A stretch of DNA of 64,000 bases from PSRF01 sp051000815 (lineage in GTDB: Bacteria > Acidobacteriota > Blastocatellia > Pyrinomonadales > Pyrinomonadaceae): assembly GCA_051000815.1 (NCBI GenBank), contig JBPCNX010000013.1:1-64000 (forward strand), written 5' to 3'. Both the position numbers and the translations under genes were made by a program. The notes under the pieces are model-generated. The model worked only from the letters and a program-made list of their open reading frames with translations. It was not told where the DNA came from and ran no database searches. The number at the start of each line of letters is the position of its first letter. The stretch's first letter is position 1. This document shows, piece after piece, positions 1-9,141 of the stretch.

Positions 1-148
1 ATTCTGGAAGGGCAGTTTGCTTAGGATTCTTTCTCAATCCTAGTTGAGTGCCAGACTAAACGTACCGCATTTCGAGGTCGTTTCGATTCAAGTCTGGCAG
101 AGTCTGGCAAACTAAGAATTAGCGAGAACCGCTAAATTGTTGATTCTA

Positions 149-225
149 TGGTAGCGGGGGGCGGGATCGAACCGCCGACCTTGGGGTTATGAATCCCACG
201 CTCTAACCATCTGAGCTACCCCGCC
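149..225 (-). tRNA. tRNA-Met (CAT anticodon), probably elongator
   Basis: The minus strand folds as a complete cloverleaf with an encoded CCA end. The anticodon loop TTCATAA gives CAT. The D arm (TAGCTCAGATGGTTAGAGC) and T arm (GGCGGTTCGATCCCGCC) are canonical. The first pair is G1-U72, not the C1xA72 mismatch of initiator tRNA, and the D arm resembles elongator tRNA-Met. The anticodon stem has an apparent A31-C39 mismatch. A tRNA-Ile with lysidine at C34 cannot be fully excluded. Just downstream on the minus strand (120-134) a small TAGCG/CGCTA hairpin may end the transcript. Confidence 0.95.
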
Positions 226-231
226 GAAAAG

Positions 232-387
<156 letters not shown>

Positions 388-395
388 TGTTCGCT

Positions 396-1298
396 TCACT
401 TCACCAACGTGCCGGTGCGACTCCAGCGAGTGTTCTTGAAGAAGAGGACGATCGGATTGCCTTCCTGCGATGCGCTTTCGTCATAAGACCAGTACACAAA
501 CATCGCGCGCCCGATTACATAGTCGCGCGGGACGAAACCCCAGTAGCGGCTGTCCTGACTATTGTTGCGATTGTCGCCCATTACAAAATACTTTCCCGCC
601 GGCACCACGATCTCCTTGCCATTCCCTTCCTGTTCGAAGATCGGATAATCGTCGTCGACAAAGTCAGGGCTGTAATAGACATCGTAGGTCTGCCCAGGTT
701 TGCGCTCAGGCGCATTCTGGATATCGAGAGGTCTTTCCTTGCCGGGATCGTTCGCCTCGATTTGATGTTCCGGCAACGGCTGGCCGTTAACGAGAACGGT
801 GCGGCCTTCCAGGCGGAGTGTGTCCCCAGGTAATCCGATCACCCGCTTGACGTAGTTCGTGACGATCGGTTTGTTGTCGGGCCGTTCGAAATCACTTTCC
901 GGATTGTAAATGTTCCCCGGGTACTTAAAGACGATTATGTCGCCACGCTGAATCTCTCTTTGCGGCAAGAACGGCAACGACTTCCCTGGCGCAAAAATGA
1001 ATTTATTCACCAACAGATGGTCGCCAATCGTGATCGTGTTCTGCATCGACCCGGTCGGCACCTTTACCGCCTGAACGATGAAGGTCATGCCAAACAGGGC
1101 CATGATCACTGTCACAACTGCTGATTCGAAATACTCGCGCCAGACAGTTTTTGGTGGACCCTTCGGCTTGATCTCGGGAACAGCTGCTTTCTCATGCCCG
1201 TTACGGTTGAAGATGCGGGCGAACGAAAAAGGGCGAGACCTGGTATCAGTCGCGCTGTCGGTGTCGGAAATTTTTGTTTCAGTAGGAGTGCGGCTCAT
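396..1298 (-). CDS. lepB: Signal peptidase I
   Basis: This 300-residue membrane serine protease cuts signal peptides from exported proteins at the outer face of the inner membrane. A single membrane segment spans about residues 57-79 after a polar, proline-rich N-terminus. The catalytic serine is S84 in PTGSM and the general-base lysine is K151 in KRVIGLPGDT. The late box GDNRNNSQDSRYWGFVP is typical of the family. Length and motif order match S26 signal peptidases. It lies 73 bp downstream of rnc on the same strand, so the two are probably co-transcribed. Inverted 7-bp repeats follow the stop codon. Confidence 0.95.
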   Translation of the reverse strand: MSRTPTETKISDTDSATDTRSRPFSFARIFNRNGHEKAAVPEIKPKGPPKTVWREYFESAVVTVIMALFGMTFIVQAVKVPTGSMQNTITIGDHLLVNKFIFAPGKSLPFLPQREIQRGDIIVFKYPGNIYNPESDFERPDNKPIVTNYVKRVIGLPGDTLRLEGRTVLVNGQPLPEHQIEANDPGKERPLDIQNAPERKPGQTYDVYYSPDFVDDDYPIFEQEGNGKEIVVPAGKYFVMGDNRNNSQDSRYWGFVPRDYVIGRAMFVYWSYDESASQEGNPIVLFFKNTRWSRTGTLVK

Positions 1299-1371
1299 CT
1301 CAAGTCATCCTAGATACGTTGCCTGCGACGGTCAAGTTTCCCTGTCCACGGATTCTTCCGTTCCCTATTCC

Positions 1372-2106
1372 CTACTCCGGTTTTCCCATCGTCTGCAGCG
1401 CCAGCTTCGCGGCGGCCACTTCCGCACTCTTAATCGAGCGGCCCTCGCCGCAAACGCTGCCATCGTCCCAACTCACTTCGACACGAAAAGTGCGGCGATG
1501 CGGGGGGCCCAGAGTTTCGACAACTCTGTACCTGGGCGCGGGACGTCGCTCGGCCTGGAGTTTCTCCTGCAGCATCGTCTTGTAATCAGCTTCCGCCGCG
1601 GACGCCGGATTCGCACTTTCCAGCTCCTCACCGAGCGCGCGCTGGACAAAATCGGTCGCGGCAGTCAATCCGCCATCAAGAAAAATCGCGCCGGTGATTG
1701 CTTCAAGAACATCAGCTAATAGCGCATCTTTGTTTCGCCCGCCACTCTTCTCTTCTCCGCGCCCAAAACGGAGGAAGTCGCCGAGGTGCAATCGCAGCGA
1801 GGCTCTTGCCAGAGTCGGTGCGCTTACAAGCCGGTGCTTCATGCGGGAGAGTTCACCTTCCGTGACATCCGGGTGGGCCCGGCAGAGATAGTCAGCAACG
1901 ACCAGGCCCAGCACTGAGTCTCCTAAAAACTCTAAAGCTTCGTTGTGAAGCTGGCGCGCCTGCTCCTCATTGCCGGGAGCCACTTGCTCGTGCGCCCAGG
2001 AGCGATGGGTTACGGCGCGCTCGAGCATAACGCGATTGCTAAAATTGTAACCAAGAGTCGTTTCCAGAAGTTCCAGAGCGGGAGAGTTGTTCGCGGGATT
2101 CTTCAA
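1372..2106 (-). CDS. rnc: Ribonuclease III
   Basis: This 244-residue enzyme cleaves double-stranded RNA during rRNA maturation and mRNA turnover. The signature NEALEFLGDS covers residues 55-64, giving metal ligands E56, E59 and D63. The second acidic pair is D132 and E135 in ADVLEAITGA. A C-terminal double-stranded-RNA-binding domain follows from about residue 165 (DYKTMLQEKLQ through the basic end). Length fits bacterial class I RNase III. It heads an apparent rnc-lepB operon and is separated from the upstream secreted-protein gene by a strong intrinsic terminator. Confidence 0.95.
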   Translation of the reverse strand: MKNPANNSPALELLETTLGYNFSNRVMLERAVTHRSWAHEQVAPGNEEQARQLHNEALEFLGDSVLGLVVADYLCRAHPDVTEGELSRMKHRLVSAPTLARASLRLHLGDFLRFGRGEEKSGGRNKDALLADVLEAITGAIFLDGGLTAATDFVQRALGEELESANPASAAEADYKTMLQEKLQAERRPAPRYRVVETLGPPHRRTFRVEVSWDDGSVCGEGRSIKSAEVAAAKLALQTMGKPE

Positions 2107-2120
2107 CGCGGTTCGATTCT

Positions 2121-2168
2121 AACAAAACGCCGGAAGCATCGGCGAAGATATCGACAAAGCTTCCGGCG
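2121..2168 (-). terminator. Intrinsic terminator after the secreted TPR-like gene
   Basis: On the minus strand a perfect 10-bp stem CGCCGGAAGC/GCTTCCGGCG with a 21-base loop is followed directly by TTTTGTT. It lies between the stop of the gene ending at 2195 and the start of rnc at 2106, so it should end the upstream transcript and keep rnc-lepB a separate unit. Confidence 0.85.
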
Positions 2169-2194
2169 CTGATCTGGAGGTGAAAATAAAATTA

Positions 2195-3436
2195 CTAACG
2201 ACGCTGTCGGTGATTTCGCTTCGGCTTCGGCTTCGTCTCAGTCGAAGTCTTTGGCGTCGTCGCCGGTTTGGTTGCGGTCGCCGCCGGATTTGTTGTTGAA
2301 GGAGTTGTGGTTGTAGCGGCCGGCTTGGCCGGGGCTCCATTACCGGGTGTAGCCACTGGCTTAGCCGTTGCGCCTGCCGCTGTGGTCACTCCGGTTGCCG
2401 TGGGTGTGCCTGGCGTGGTCGTACCCTCCGCTGAGACCGGCAACGTCGTGAGCGGCGTCGGTTCAGGCGGCAGCGGCTTTTGCAGGATACCGGCAATCAT
2501 TTCCGTCAAGCCTGTGTCCGAATCATTGTGGCGGAATTTGTACCAACCCCTCAGGGTTTCCATCCATGCCGTCTTGTTGGCCTGATATTTTGGATCGTTT
2601 CCGGCGAGGGCCACGGCACGAGCCAACGCGTCAATCATCCGATCCATTAACTGATTAATGTTTTCAAGAGCGAGTTTGCTTTCAGGAGTTTCATCCTTAC
2701 CTTTGAATCTCGCTTCGTAATCAGCTGACAGCTTCGCATACGGCCCGTCGTTATAAGCCCCGGCAAGACTGGCGAATGTTAACGGGTCCTTATTTATCTT
2801 ACCCTCAAGCTGAGCGGCCTTGAGCAAAGGCTTGAGAGCTTCGGCAGGATCCTTCTGGAACGACGCAATCGCGTTGTAGAGGTAACTTAGAGCCTCATCT
2901 TTGCTCACATAGGGACTCCACGAGTCGGGGGCTTTACCCGACTCAATCAATTGGATTGCCTTCTTAGCATAAGTTAAAGTGTCAGCCGTGTACGCCGGGT
3001 TCTTCGAAGCATAGCCGGCGTAGGCGAGATCGATAAGAACTTTCAGGTTTTCCGGCTCTTCTGCCAGAACCTGCTTTCCGATCTCAAAAGCCTTGGCGTA
3101 GTCTTTTTTTACGTAAACAAAATCGGTGATGCGATCTTTGCGAGTCGCCTTCTCGTAAAGCGTGACGAAGTTTTTCAGATAGGCAGCTTGCTGTTCTTCG
3201 CCTTTGGCTTCAGGGCAAGCCAACCACTTCGTTGCCAACTCGTTGGCCTTCGCAGTATCTCCTTTGAAGTGCTGGCGAAACTCGTTATACCAGGCAAGCT
3301 TGGCCTCCGGCGTACAACCCTGCGGTGCTGCTGCGGCTGGCTGCTGCGGTGTTGCAGCCGGCTGCTGTGCAACCGCCGGAAGCGCAAACACGGCGACCGT
3401 GGCGCCGATTGCTATTAACTCAATAATCTTTTTCAT
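2195..3436 (-). CDS. Secreted TPR-like protein of unknown function
   Basis: This 413-residue protein starts with a clear signal peptide ending near ALPAVAQQ. The middle (about residues 45-330) is helical with a pattern like degenerate tetratricopeptide repeats, for example blocks around EYAKAFEIGKQVLAEEPENLK-type helices and AYTADTLTYAKKAIQLIESG. The last 80-90 residues are low-complexity Pro/Thr/Ala ending in a basic KPKPKRNHRQRR tail. The ATG at 3436 was chosen over the upstream TTG at 3448 because GGAGG lies 12 bases before it but directly abuts the TTG. The basic tail might bind cell-wall polymers; that is a guess. No specific function is recognised. Confidence 0.8.
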   Translation of the reverse strand: MKKIIELIAIGATVAVFALPAVAQQPAATPQQPAAAAPQGCTPEAKLAWYNEFRQHFKGDTAKANELATKWLACPEAKGEEQQAAYLKNFVTLYEKATRKDRITDFVYVKKDYAKAFEIGKQVLAEEPENLKVLIDLAYAGYASKNPAYTADTLTYAKKAIQLIESGKAPDSWSPYVSKDEALSYLYNAIASFQKDPAEALKPLLKAAQLEGKINKDPLTFASLAGAYNDGPYAKLSADYEARFKGKDETPESKLALENINQLMDRMIDALARAVALAGNDPKYQANKTAWMETLRGWYKFRHNDSDTGLTEMIAGILQKPLPPEPTPLTTLPVSAEGTTTPGTPTATGVTTAAGATAKPVATPGNGAPAKPAATTTTPSTTNPAATATKPATTPKTSTETKPKPKRNHRQRR

Positions 3437-3704
3437 GCGTGTTCCCAACCTCCAGGATCTTCTACCATTCTAAAACTTCAGGGGCCACGAGCGACTTTTC
3501 CAGGGTCGCATCAGCGCGACAAATGAGATGCATTCGTAGAAAGACCGGTTGCCGATCTTCACATCTCGAAGGAGAGAACCTCGCAGGGGAGGATAAATGT
3601 CGGGCCTACTGGAACGGATGCAATTGTAAGAACGCTCGCAATATTCCTGCAAGTATCGCAGACATGTCAAGGTGCAAAGAGCGTCAAATTCACAGGACAA
3701 GTCT

Positions 3705-3757
3705 GCGACCAAAACAACAACGCCGGGCCCATCTCAAGTACGGGTCTCCGGCGCTGA
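3705..3757 (-). terminator. Probable terminator after the PBP gene
   Basis: The 350-bp spacer 3449-3798 holds no gene. On the minus strand, just after the PBP stop, a stem built from CGCCGG and CCGGCG with inner ACCC/GGG pairs is followed by TTGTTGTTTTGG, a plausible but interrupted U-tract. The rest of the spacer shows nothing recognisable. Confidence 0.55.
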
Positions 3758-3798
3758 TTGGTTTTCCCTGGATTGCAGCCAGGTTGCATTTCACAAGG

Positions 3799-5628
3799 CT
3801 AATTGAGTTGGGTGCGACGCGGGCGTGTTTCTGCAGGCGATGCCGCCTTTACTGCCGGTTCGGGTGTCTTTGGCGTAATCACTGGTTTCGCCGCATTCTT
3901 TTGAACATCCGCGCCCCGCCGTTCGATCGGCATCAGCACCCGCTTCACTGGGCTGCGAGTAACTGTGTTATCTGTTCGCGTGGTCTTGGCCGCCGGTGCA
4001 GCGGGCGTCTCGCTGTTGTCAGCCGCAGCGGCTTCGTTTTCAGCGAGCGAGGCTTCGGCGTTAGCCTGTACTTCAATAGCTTCCTGCTCGGCGGCTTCAG
4101 CTTCGGCGGCGTCCTTTTCTTCTTCGTTCAAATCAGCCGCCTTGGGATCATCGAGATTCCCACCCGGCGCCTTTGCGAACTCGAGATTTACTGGGGTACC
4201 GAAACGACTGTTCAGTTCGCGATAGATTCTTCCCGCGACTGCCGCAGGGAAATGACGCCGCGCATCCGGGCCGCGACCAATCACAACCACTGCCAGGCGG
4301 GGATTGGCTAGCGGCGCGTAAGAAGTGAAGAGTCCTACCCAACCGCCCTGGCCGATGCAGGTGCCTGTTTTGCCGGCGACCGTCTGCAGCGGATCGTAGG
4401 CCTTCTTACCTGAGCCGTAATTAACAGCTCCGACCATTCCGGGAACCATCCTTCGCCACGTTTCCGGTTCGATCTCAATTTGTCTGCGCACCTTCCCCTT
4501 GAATTTGGCCAAATCCTGCTCCGTCCGTGGCACGTTTGGTACAAGCAGTTGGCCGCCATTACCCATCGCTGAAACGAGGGTCGCCAACTGAAGGGCAGTA
4601 ACCTCGAAATCATCGCCGTGAGAAGACATGCGGTTGAGAGCGAAGCCCGTTTTTTCATATGGGAGTCGCCCGGCGAATTCATTCGGGGCGTTGATGCCGG
4701 TTTTCTCACCCAGGCCCATATCGCGCGCGTAATCCATCATCTTCCCGAAGCCCACGCGCCCGCCAACCTGTTGGAAGTAAGTATTATTGGAATAAGCGAG
4801 AGCGTCGGTCAGGTCGATGTTATACCGCTCGGAAACCGCTGCCGTATTGGTGGGATCGATCACCTTCTCTCCCAAGCCGGCAACTCCCGTAACGAGTTTG
4901 ATGGTCGAACAGGGTTTGAAGCCACGACGCAAGGCCCACTCTTGATTCACCATGGAGTAGACACGACCGGTCTTCGGATCCATCACGACGACGGTTCCGA
5001 TGTGATTGCCAAGCGCTTTGACCGCGGCCTGGCGCACTTCCATGTCTTCACCTGTCGTATCGTCCCGGCTGATGAGCGCCTGAACTTCGTCACGCATCGA
5101 TTGCTCGAGTGCCCGCTGGCGTGCGATAGCAGCGCGGCGTGCGGCTTCAGCACGACGTCTGGCCGCCAACGAATCGCGGCGATGGCGCGCTTCTATTCGA
5201 CGGAGTTCAGCGGTGCGCTCACGTCTGGTTAAGGGACGTCGCAATCTTCGCTCAAGGGCCCTCAATGAAGAGCTCTGTTCACGCGCAATCTGATTCCGTC
5301 GTTGGCGAAGCTCTCGTTTGGACAAGCGCGCGGACACGCGAGACCTTCCCCGACGATTGTCTCTTGCCGAATATCTACTGCGACGAGAGGCGCGGCGCTC
5401 GCGAGCCGTCATTTTTCTTCCCCGGTCAGCGCGAGCTGACTTATTGCGGGTCGCCTTATTGCGAGTAGCTTTATTGCGAGCGGCTTTGTTTGCCGAGGAA
5501 GCTCGTCGCTTTCCAAGCGCTTCAGTCGAAAATGCCAGGGGTATAAGAATCAGTAGGATTAGGACAAAACGCAGAGTAATAAATAATGGGGAAGAATTGG
5601 CATTCAGGGGATGGGCGTGCTGTTTCAT
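3799..5628 (-). CDS. Penicillin-binding transpeptidase with basic stalk
   Basis: This 609-residue protein is a membrane-anchored D,D-transpeptidase with only the catalytic domain. An N-terminal membrane anchor spans residues 16-34. Residues 40-180 are extraordinarily arginine- and lysine-rich and helical, with a five-residue repeat (ARNKATRNK type) encoded by 15-bp DNA repeats. The transpeptidase domain covers about 205-470: nucleophile motif S241-T-I-K244, S280-N-N282, and K420-T-G422. There is no PBP dimerisation domain or transglycosylase domain, unlike FtsI or PBP2. The last 140 residues are an acidic Ala/Glu tail, then a basic end. It should crosslink peptidoglycan; the charged stalk and tail are unusual. 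A divergent kinase gene lies upstream. Confidence 0.85.
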   Translation of the reverse strand: MKQHAHPLNANSSPLFITLRFVLILLILIPLAFSTEALGKRRASSANKAARNKATRNKATRNKSARADRGRKMTARERRASRRSRYSARDNRRGRSRVSARLSKRELRQRRNQIAREQSSSLRALERRLRRPLTRRERTAELRRIEARHRRDSLAARRRAEAARRAAIARQRALEQSMRDEVQALISRDDTTGEDMEVRQAAVKALGNHIGTVVVMDPKTGRVYSMVNQEWALRRGFKPCSTIKLVTGVAGLGEKVIDPTNTAAVSERYNIDLTDALAYSNNTYFQQVGGRVGFGKMMDYARDMGLGEKTGINAPNEFAGRLPYEKTGFALNRMSSHGDDFEVTALQLATLVSAMGNGGQLLVPNVPRTEQDLAKFKGKVRRQIEIEPETWRRMVPGMVGAVNYGSGKKAYDPLQTVAGKTGTCIGQGGWVGLFTSYAPLANPRLAVVVIGRGPDARRHFPAAVAGRIYRELNSRFGTPVNLEFAKAPGGNLDDPKAADLNEEEKDAAEAEAAEQEAIEVQANAEASLAENEAAAADNSETPAAPAAKTTRTDNTVTRSPVKRVLMPIERRGADVQKNAAKPVITPKTPEPAVKAASPAETRPRRTQLN

Positions 5629-6055
5629 GCGGGTCTCTTAACCTTTCCTAGGAATTGATGCTCACCTGACAGCGAGCGGCGCCAAAAGTACTACGGTGCT
5701 GTTTCGAGTGATTCAAACTGGAAGCAACCCCTCCTCGTAAAAACTTTCTTGCAGTCTTGAGAGCCGTGAAATGCCCTCTCAAAAATTCTCAATTCTGCCG
5801 CCTCACAAAGCCGTTTGTTTTGGCGGACTACCGTTCTGCAACTTGAGGTGGGAGAATTCCCTAAAGGCGGTCCCAGGGGACAGTGCAACGAGACCATGGC
5901 AAATATACCATTAGAGCAGTGAAGCGGCAACAAAAAAGTAACCTTTTGTACATAAACCATTAACACGGTTTGGAAAGGCCTTTTTTGTGCGCTAAGCTGC
6001 AGCCAATCAGATAAGAAAGGTGTCTAACTCCTGCTGTGGGGGTTTTACCTTTGAA
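5629..6055. other. Divergent intergenic region
   Basis: About 400 bp separate the PBP gene (minus) from the histidine kinase (plus), so promoters in both directions are expected. I saw no convincing -10/-35 pair and no sigma-54 site. A small AAAGGCCTTT palindrome lies near 5976. ORFs here have no coding character. Confidence 0.4.
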
Positions 6056-7570
6056 ATGAAGATTTCCGGAATTCTAAATAGCTTCCGTGCCCGGTTATTG
6101 CTGCTTCTGGCAGTGATGCTGGGGCTGACTCTGGGCGTTCAATACTACGTCAATCTTCGTGCCATTCAGCGCAACGCCCAACTGATCGTCGAACAGGAAC
6201 AGGCAATCATGGCCGGCGTCGCGCTCGGGGTGAACAGCATCTTTAGCACCAAATATCTTGATGAGCTTCGCAATAATTTGCGCGTGCCGCTGCTGGATGA
6301 AAAGGATGGACGCGTCAAGAATGTGATGGTGGTTGATAGCGAGGGACTGGTTCAGGATAGTTTAATTAGCGACTACGCTCCAACCGAGAACGAAGACAAG
6401 ACTGTTCGATACGTTCGCATCAGCGATGTGCCGCTACCTCCGCTTAGCTCCGCTGTTGAGTTGGCCGATGAGACTCACGATCTCCCGCCCTGGATCACCT
6501 CGTCCGCACCGTCGAAGCCTGGCGAACCCGGAGCCTTTTACTTCCCTCTGGAAACAACTAAGGGCCGGCGTTATGTGATCGTCGTTTTGGGATCCGCCAA
6601 CACGCTGACAGACATCCTCCAAAGTCAGGCTTCCCGTTCGGCCTTCTACACGCTTCTGTTGGCGCTCGCCACTACGCTGGTAACGGGACTCTTTGTTTGG
6701 AGGTTTACCAGACCAATCAAACTTCTATCGGTGGCGTCAGAGAAAGTTGCCCGCGGTGATTTCAGTTTTCGCGTGCCTTCGGAAAGGCGCGACGAGATGG
6801 GCCAACTCGCTTCCGCTTTTAATGAGATGACGGCGCAACTCGCGCGCGCGCGCGAACTTGAGGCGCAGCTCCATGAAGCCGAGAAGGGCGCGGTAGTAGG
6901 CAGACTTGCTGCGGCGATTGCTCACGAGATTCGCAACCCGCTCAATTATATTAATTTGACTCTTGATCACCTTCGCTCTTCCCTCGCGCCCGAGGATCCT
7001 GTCAAACGAGAAACCTTTCAGCGATTGGCGGAACAACTAAAAGCAGAAGTGTTGAGGATTAACCGCCACATCACCGACTTTCTCAAGTATTCACGACCTT
7101 CGACCTTGGACTTTCAGCCCGTCAACCTTCGCGTTGAAGCCGAGGACGCCTTGCGTCTAATTGAAGCGCAGGCAGCGGAGAACGGAATCAAAACCAGTGT
7201 GGAAGTTGAAGCCGCACTGCCCACGATCCTGGCCGACAGGGATACCCTGCGATCGGTGTTCACAAATCTGGTGATCAATGGATTGCAGGCTATCGATGGG
7301 GGTGGTGGTAACATTGTGATCAAACTTTCCAGCGAAACGGGCGAAAGGGCGCGAGTCGAGATCGTCGACACCGGAAAGGGGATCGCTCCTGATGATATCT
7401 CCAAGGTGTTCGAGCCTTACTATTCGACAAAGGACACGGGCACGGGATTGGGCCTGGCGATTGTCAGGAAAGCAGTTGAGGATCACGGCGGGACCGTCAG
7501 CGTGAGCTCAAAACAGGGTAGCGGTACAACGTTTACAATAATTTTGCCGGTAAATCCAGAAACAGTATGA
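6056..7570 (+). CDS. Sensor histidine kinase (HAMP, NtrB/ZraS-like)
   Basis: This 504-residue membrane kinase has transmembrane segments at about residues 13-31 and 197-216 around a 165-residue extracytoplasmic sensor region with no recognisable ligand motif. A HAMP linker covers 217-268. The dimerisation domain holds the phospho-accepting H290 in AAAIAHEIRNPLNYIN. The ATPase domain has the N box around N408, DTGKGI (438-443) and GTGLGLAIV (462-470). A GTG at 6020 would add 12 residues; neither start has a strong ribosome site, and ATG 6056 was chosen because the protein then begins directly before the first membrane segment. The next gene is its likely partner, an NtrC-type regulator 119 bp downstream. 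Confidence 0.9.
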   Translation: MKISGILNSFRARLLLLLAVMLGLTLGVQYYVNLRAIQRNAQLIVEQEQAIMAGVALGVNSIFSTKYLDELRNNLRVPLLDEKDGRVKNVMVVDSEGLVQDSLISDYAPTENEDKTVRYVRISDVPLPPLSSAVELADETHDLPPWITSSAPSKPGEPGAFYFPLETTKGRRYVIVVLGSANTLTDILQSQASRSAFYTLLLALATTLVTGLFVWRFTRPIKLLSVASEKVARGDFSFRVPSERRDEMGQLASAFNEMTAQLARARELEAQLHEAEKGAVVGRLAAAIAHEIRNPLNYINLTLDHLRSSLAPEDPVKRETFQRLAEQLKAEVLRINRHITDFLKYSRPSTLDFQPVNLRVEAEDALRLIEAQAAENGIKTSVEVEAALPTILADRDTLRSVFTNLVINGLQAIDGGGGNIVIKLSSETGERARVEIVDTGKGIAPDDISKVFEPYYSTKDTGTGLGLAIVRKAVEDHGGTVSVSSKQGSGTTFTIILPVNPETV

Positions 7571-7689
7571 GAGGAAGCAAAGAAGACTGAGGGACGGAAG
7601 GGGTTGGGAAAGGAAAGAGCGCGGTAGAAAGTTCTTTTCACTCCGTGTCCCAATCACCTCATCTCCCAGTCTATTTTTGGAGTTTGAAC

Positions 7690-9042
7690 ATGGCGCGCAA
7701 AAGCATCCTGGTAGTAGACGACGAGAAGTCGCAGCGAGAGATTCTGGAAATGATTCTCACGGGCGAAGGCTACGATGTGACCGCGGCATCGTCCGGCGAA
7801 GCGGCGATCAAGTTTGCCAAAGACCGTCGTTTCGATCTGGCCCTGACCGATCTGAAGATGACTGGCATGGACGGCATCGAATTGCTGCAACACCTGTTGG
7901 CCCTCGATTCATCGATCATAGTCATCCTCCTTACAGCACACGGCTCGATTGAGTCAGCCAAAGAAGCCTTGCGTCGTGGCGCTTTCGACTACATGGAGAA
8001 GCCTTACGACAAAGACGCTTTGCTGGCTACCATCAATCGCGCCCTCGATAAACTTGATGCCATCGACGTCGAGATCATTTCAGCCTCGCCGAAGATGGAG
8101 GCAGTCAAGCGAATGATCGTCAAAGTGGCACGTTCGAACTCGACAGTGTTGATTCGCGGCGAATCAGGGACTGGTAAGGAACTGATTGCTCGCTCGATTC
8201 ATAACCAATCGCCACGCGCGCAGGAGATGTTTCAGGCAGTCAATTGCGCGGCAATCAACGAGAACCTGCTCGAATCCGAACTCTTCGGGCATGAGAAGGG
8301 GTCCTTTACCGGAGCCCACGCAGATAAGAAAGGACTCTTCGAGATCGCGGACCGCGGCTCCCTGTTTCTTGATGAGATTGCCGAGCTAGACGTCGCCATG
8401 CAGGCGAAATTGCTGCGGGCGCTGCAGGAGCGCAAGATCCGGCGCGTCGGCGGGACGCATGAGATCAGCGTCGACGTCCGAGTAATTGCAGCCACAAATC
8501 GCGACTTGCGCGCCATGGTCGCTGACGGGCGTTTTAGAGATGATCTCTACTATCGCATCAATGTCCTTTCTGTCGATGTCCCGCCGCTGCGCGAACGGCG
8601 CGACGACATTCCCGTCCTAATCGACTTCTTCTTAAAGAAGCACACTCGGAATACCTCACGCCTGGTGAGGGGACTCACCGCGGAAACAAGAAAGTTGATG
8701 AACGAATACAGCTGGCCAGGCAATGTGCGCCAGCTCGAGTCCGCTATTGAGCGCGCGATTCTGCTCTGCGAGGGCGATCAGATCACGATTGACGACCTGC
8801 CGCTGGAAGTCAGGCAGGAAGCTCGACCGGCCGCAGAAGGCGCATTTAAGCTGCCGGCTGAAGGAATTAACTTTGAAGAGGTTGAACGCAATCTCTTGAT
8901 GCAGGCGATGGAACAAACCGACTACAACATCACCAAGGCCGCGAAACTGCTTGGCTTTACTTTCCGCACACTGCAGTACCGTCTGGAAAAGTTTGGGATC
9001 AAAAAGCCGGACGATAAAACGGAAGCAGCTGGCGGGGAGTAG
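7690..9042 (+). CDS. Sigma-54-dependent response regulator (NtrC/AtoC family)
   Basis: This 450-residue activator has three domains. The receiver (1-120) has phospho-acceptor D54 and conserved K104. The AAA+ sigma-54 interaction domain has Walker A GESGTGKE (157-164), the sigma-54 contact loop as GSFTGA (204-209; usual form GAFTGA), and Walker B LFLDEIAEL. The C-terminal Fis-type helix-turn-helix is NITKAAKLLGFTFRTLQYRL. ATG 7690 was chosen over GTG 7645 because the receiver fold begins right there (ILVVDDE). It should activate sigma-54 promoters when phosphorylated by the adjacent kinase. Targets are unknown; the downstream lipoprotein genes are candidates. Confidence 0.93.
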   Translation: MARKSILVVDDEKSQREILEMILTGEGYDVTAASSGEAAIKFAKDRRFDLALTDLKMTGMDGIELLQHLLALDSSIIVILLTAHGSIESAKEALRRGAFDYMEKPYDKDALLATINRALDKLDAIDVEIISASPKMEAVKRMIVKVARSNSTVLIRGESGTGKELIARSIHNQSPRAQEMFQAVNCAAINENLLESELFGHEKGSFTGAHADKKGLFEIADRGSLFLDEIAELDVAMQAKLLRALQERKIRRVGGTHEISVDVRVIAATNRDLRAMVADGRFRDDLYYRINVLSVDVPPLRERRDDIPVLIDFFLKKHTRNTSRLVRGLTAETRKLMNEYSWPGNVRQLESAIERAILLCEGDQITIDDLPLEVRQEARPAAEGAFKLPAEGINFEEVERNLLMQAMEQTDYNITKAAKLLGFTFRTLQYRLEKFGIKKPDDKTEAAGGE

Positions 9043-9141
9043 CGACCTCAAAAAAAGACTTTGCTTCGTTTTGAGCGCGCAAGAGGATGCCCGTTCCGCG
9101 TTCTAAAAGTGCAGCATTCTTATGTGAACGAGGCTAACCCC

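Noticed and set aside
5970..6020. Sigma-54 promoter before the kinase gene
   Set aside because: No GG and GC pair with the required 10-bp spacing was found.
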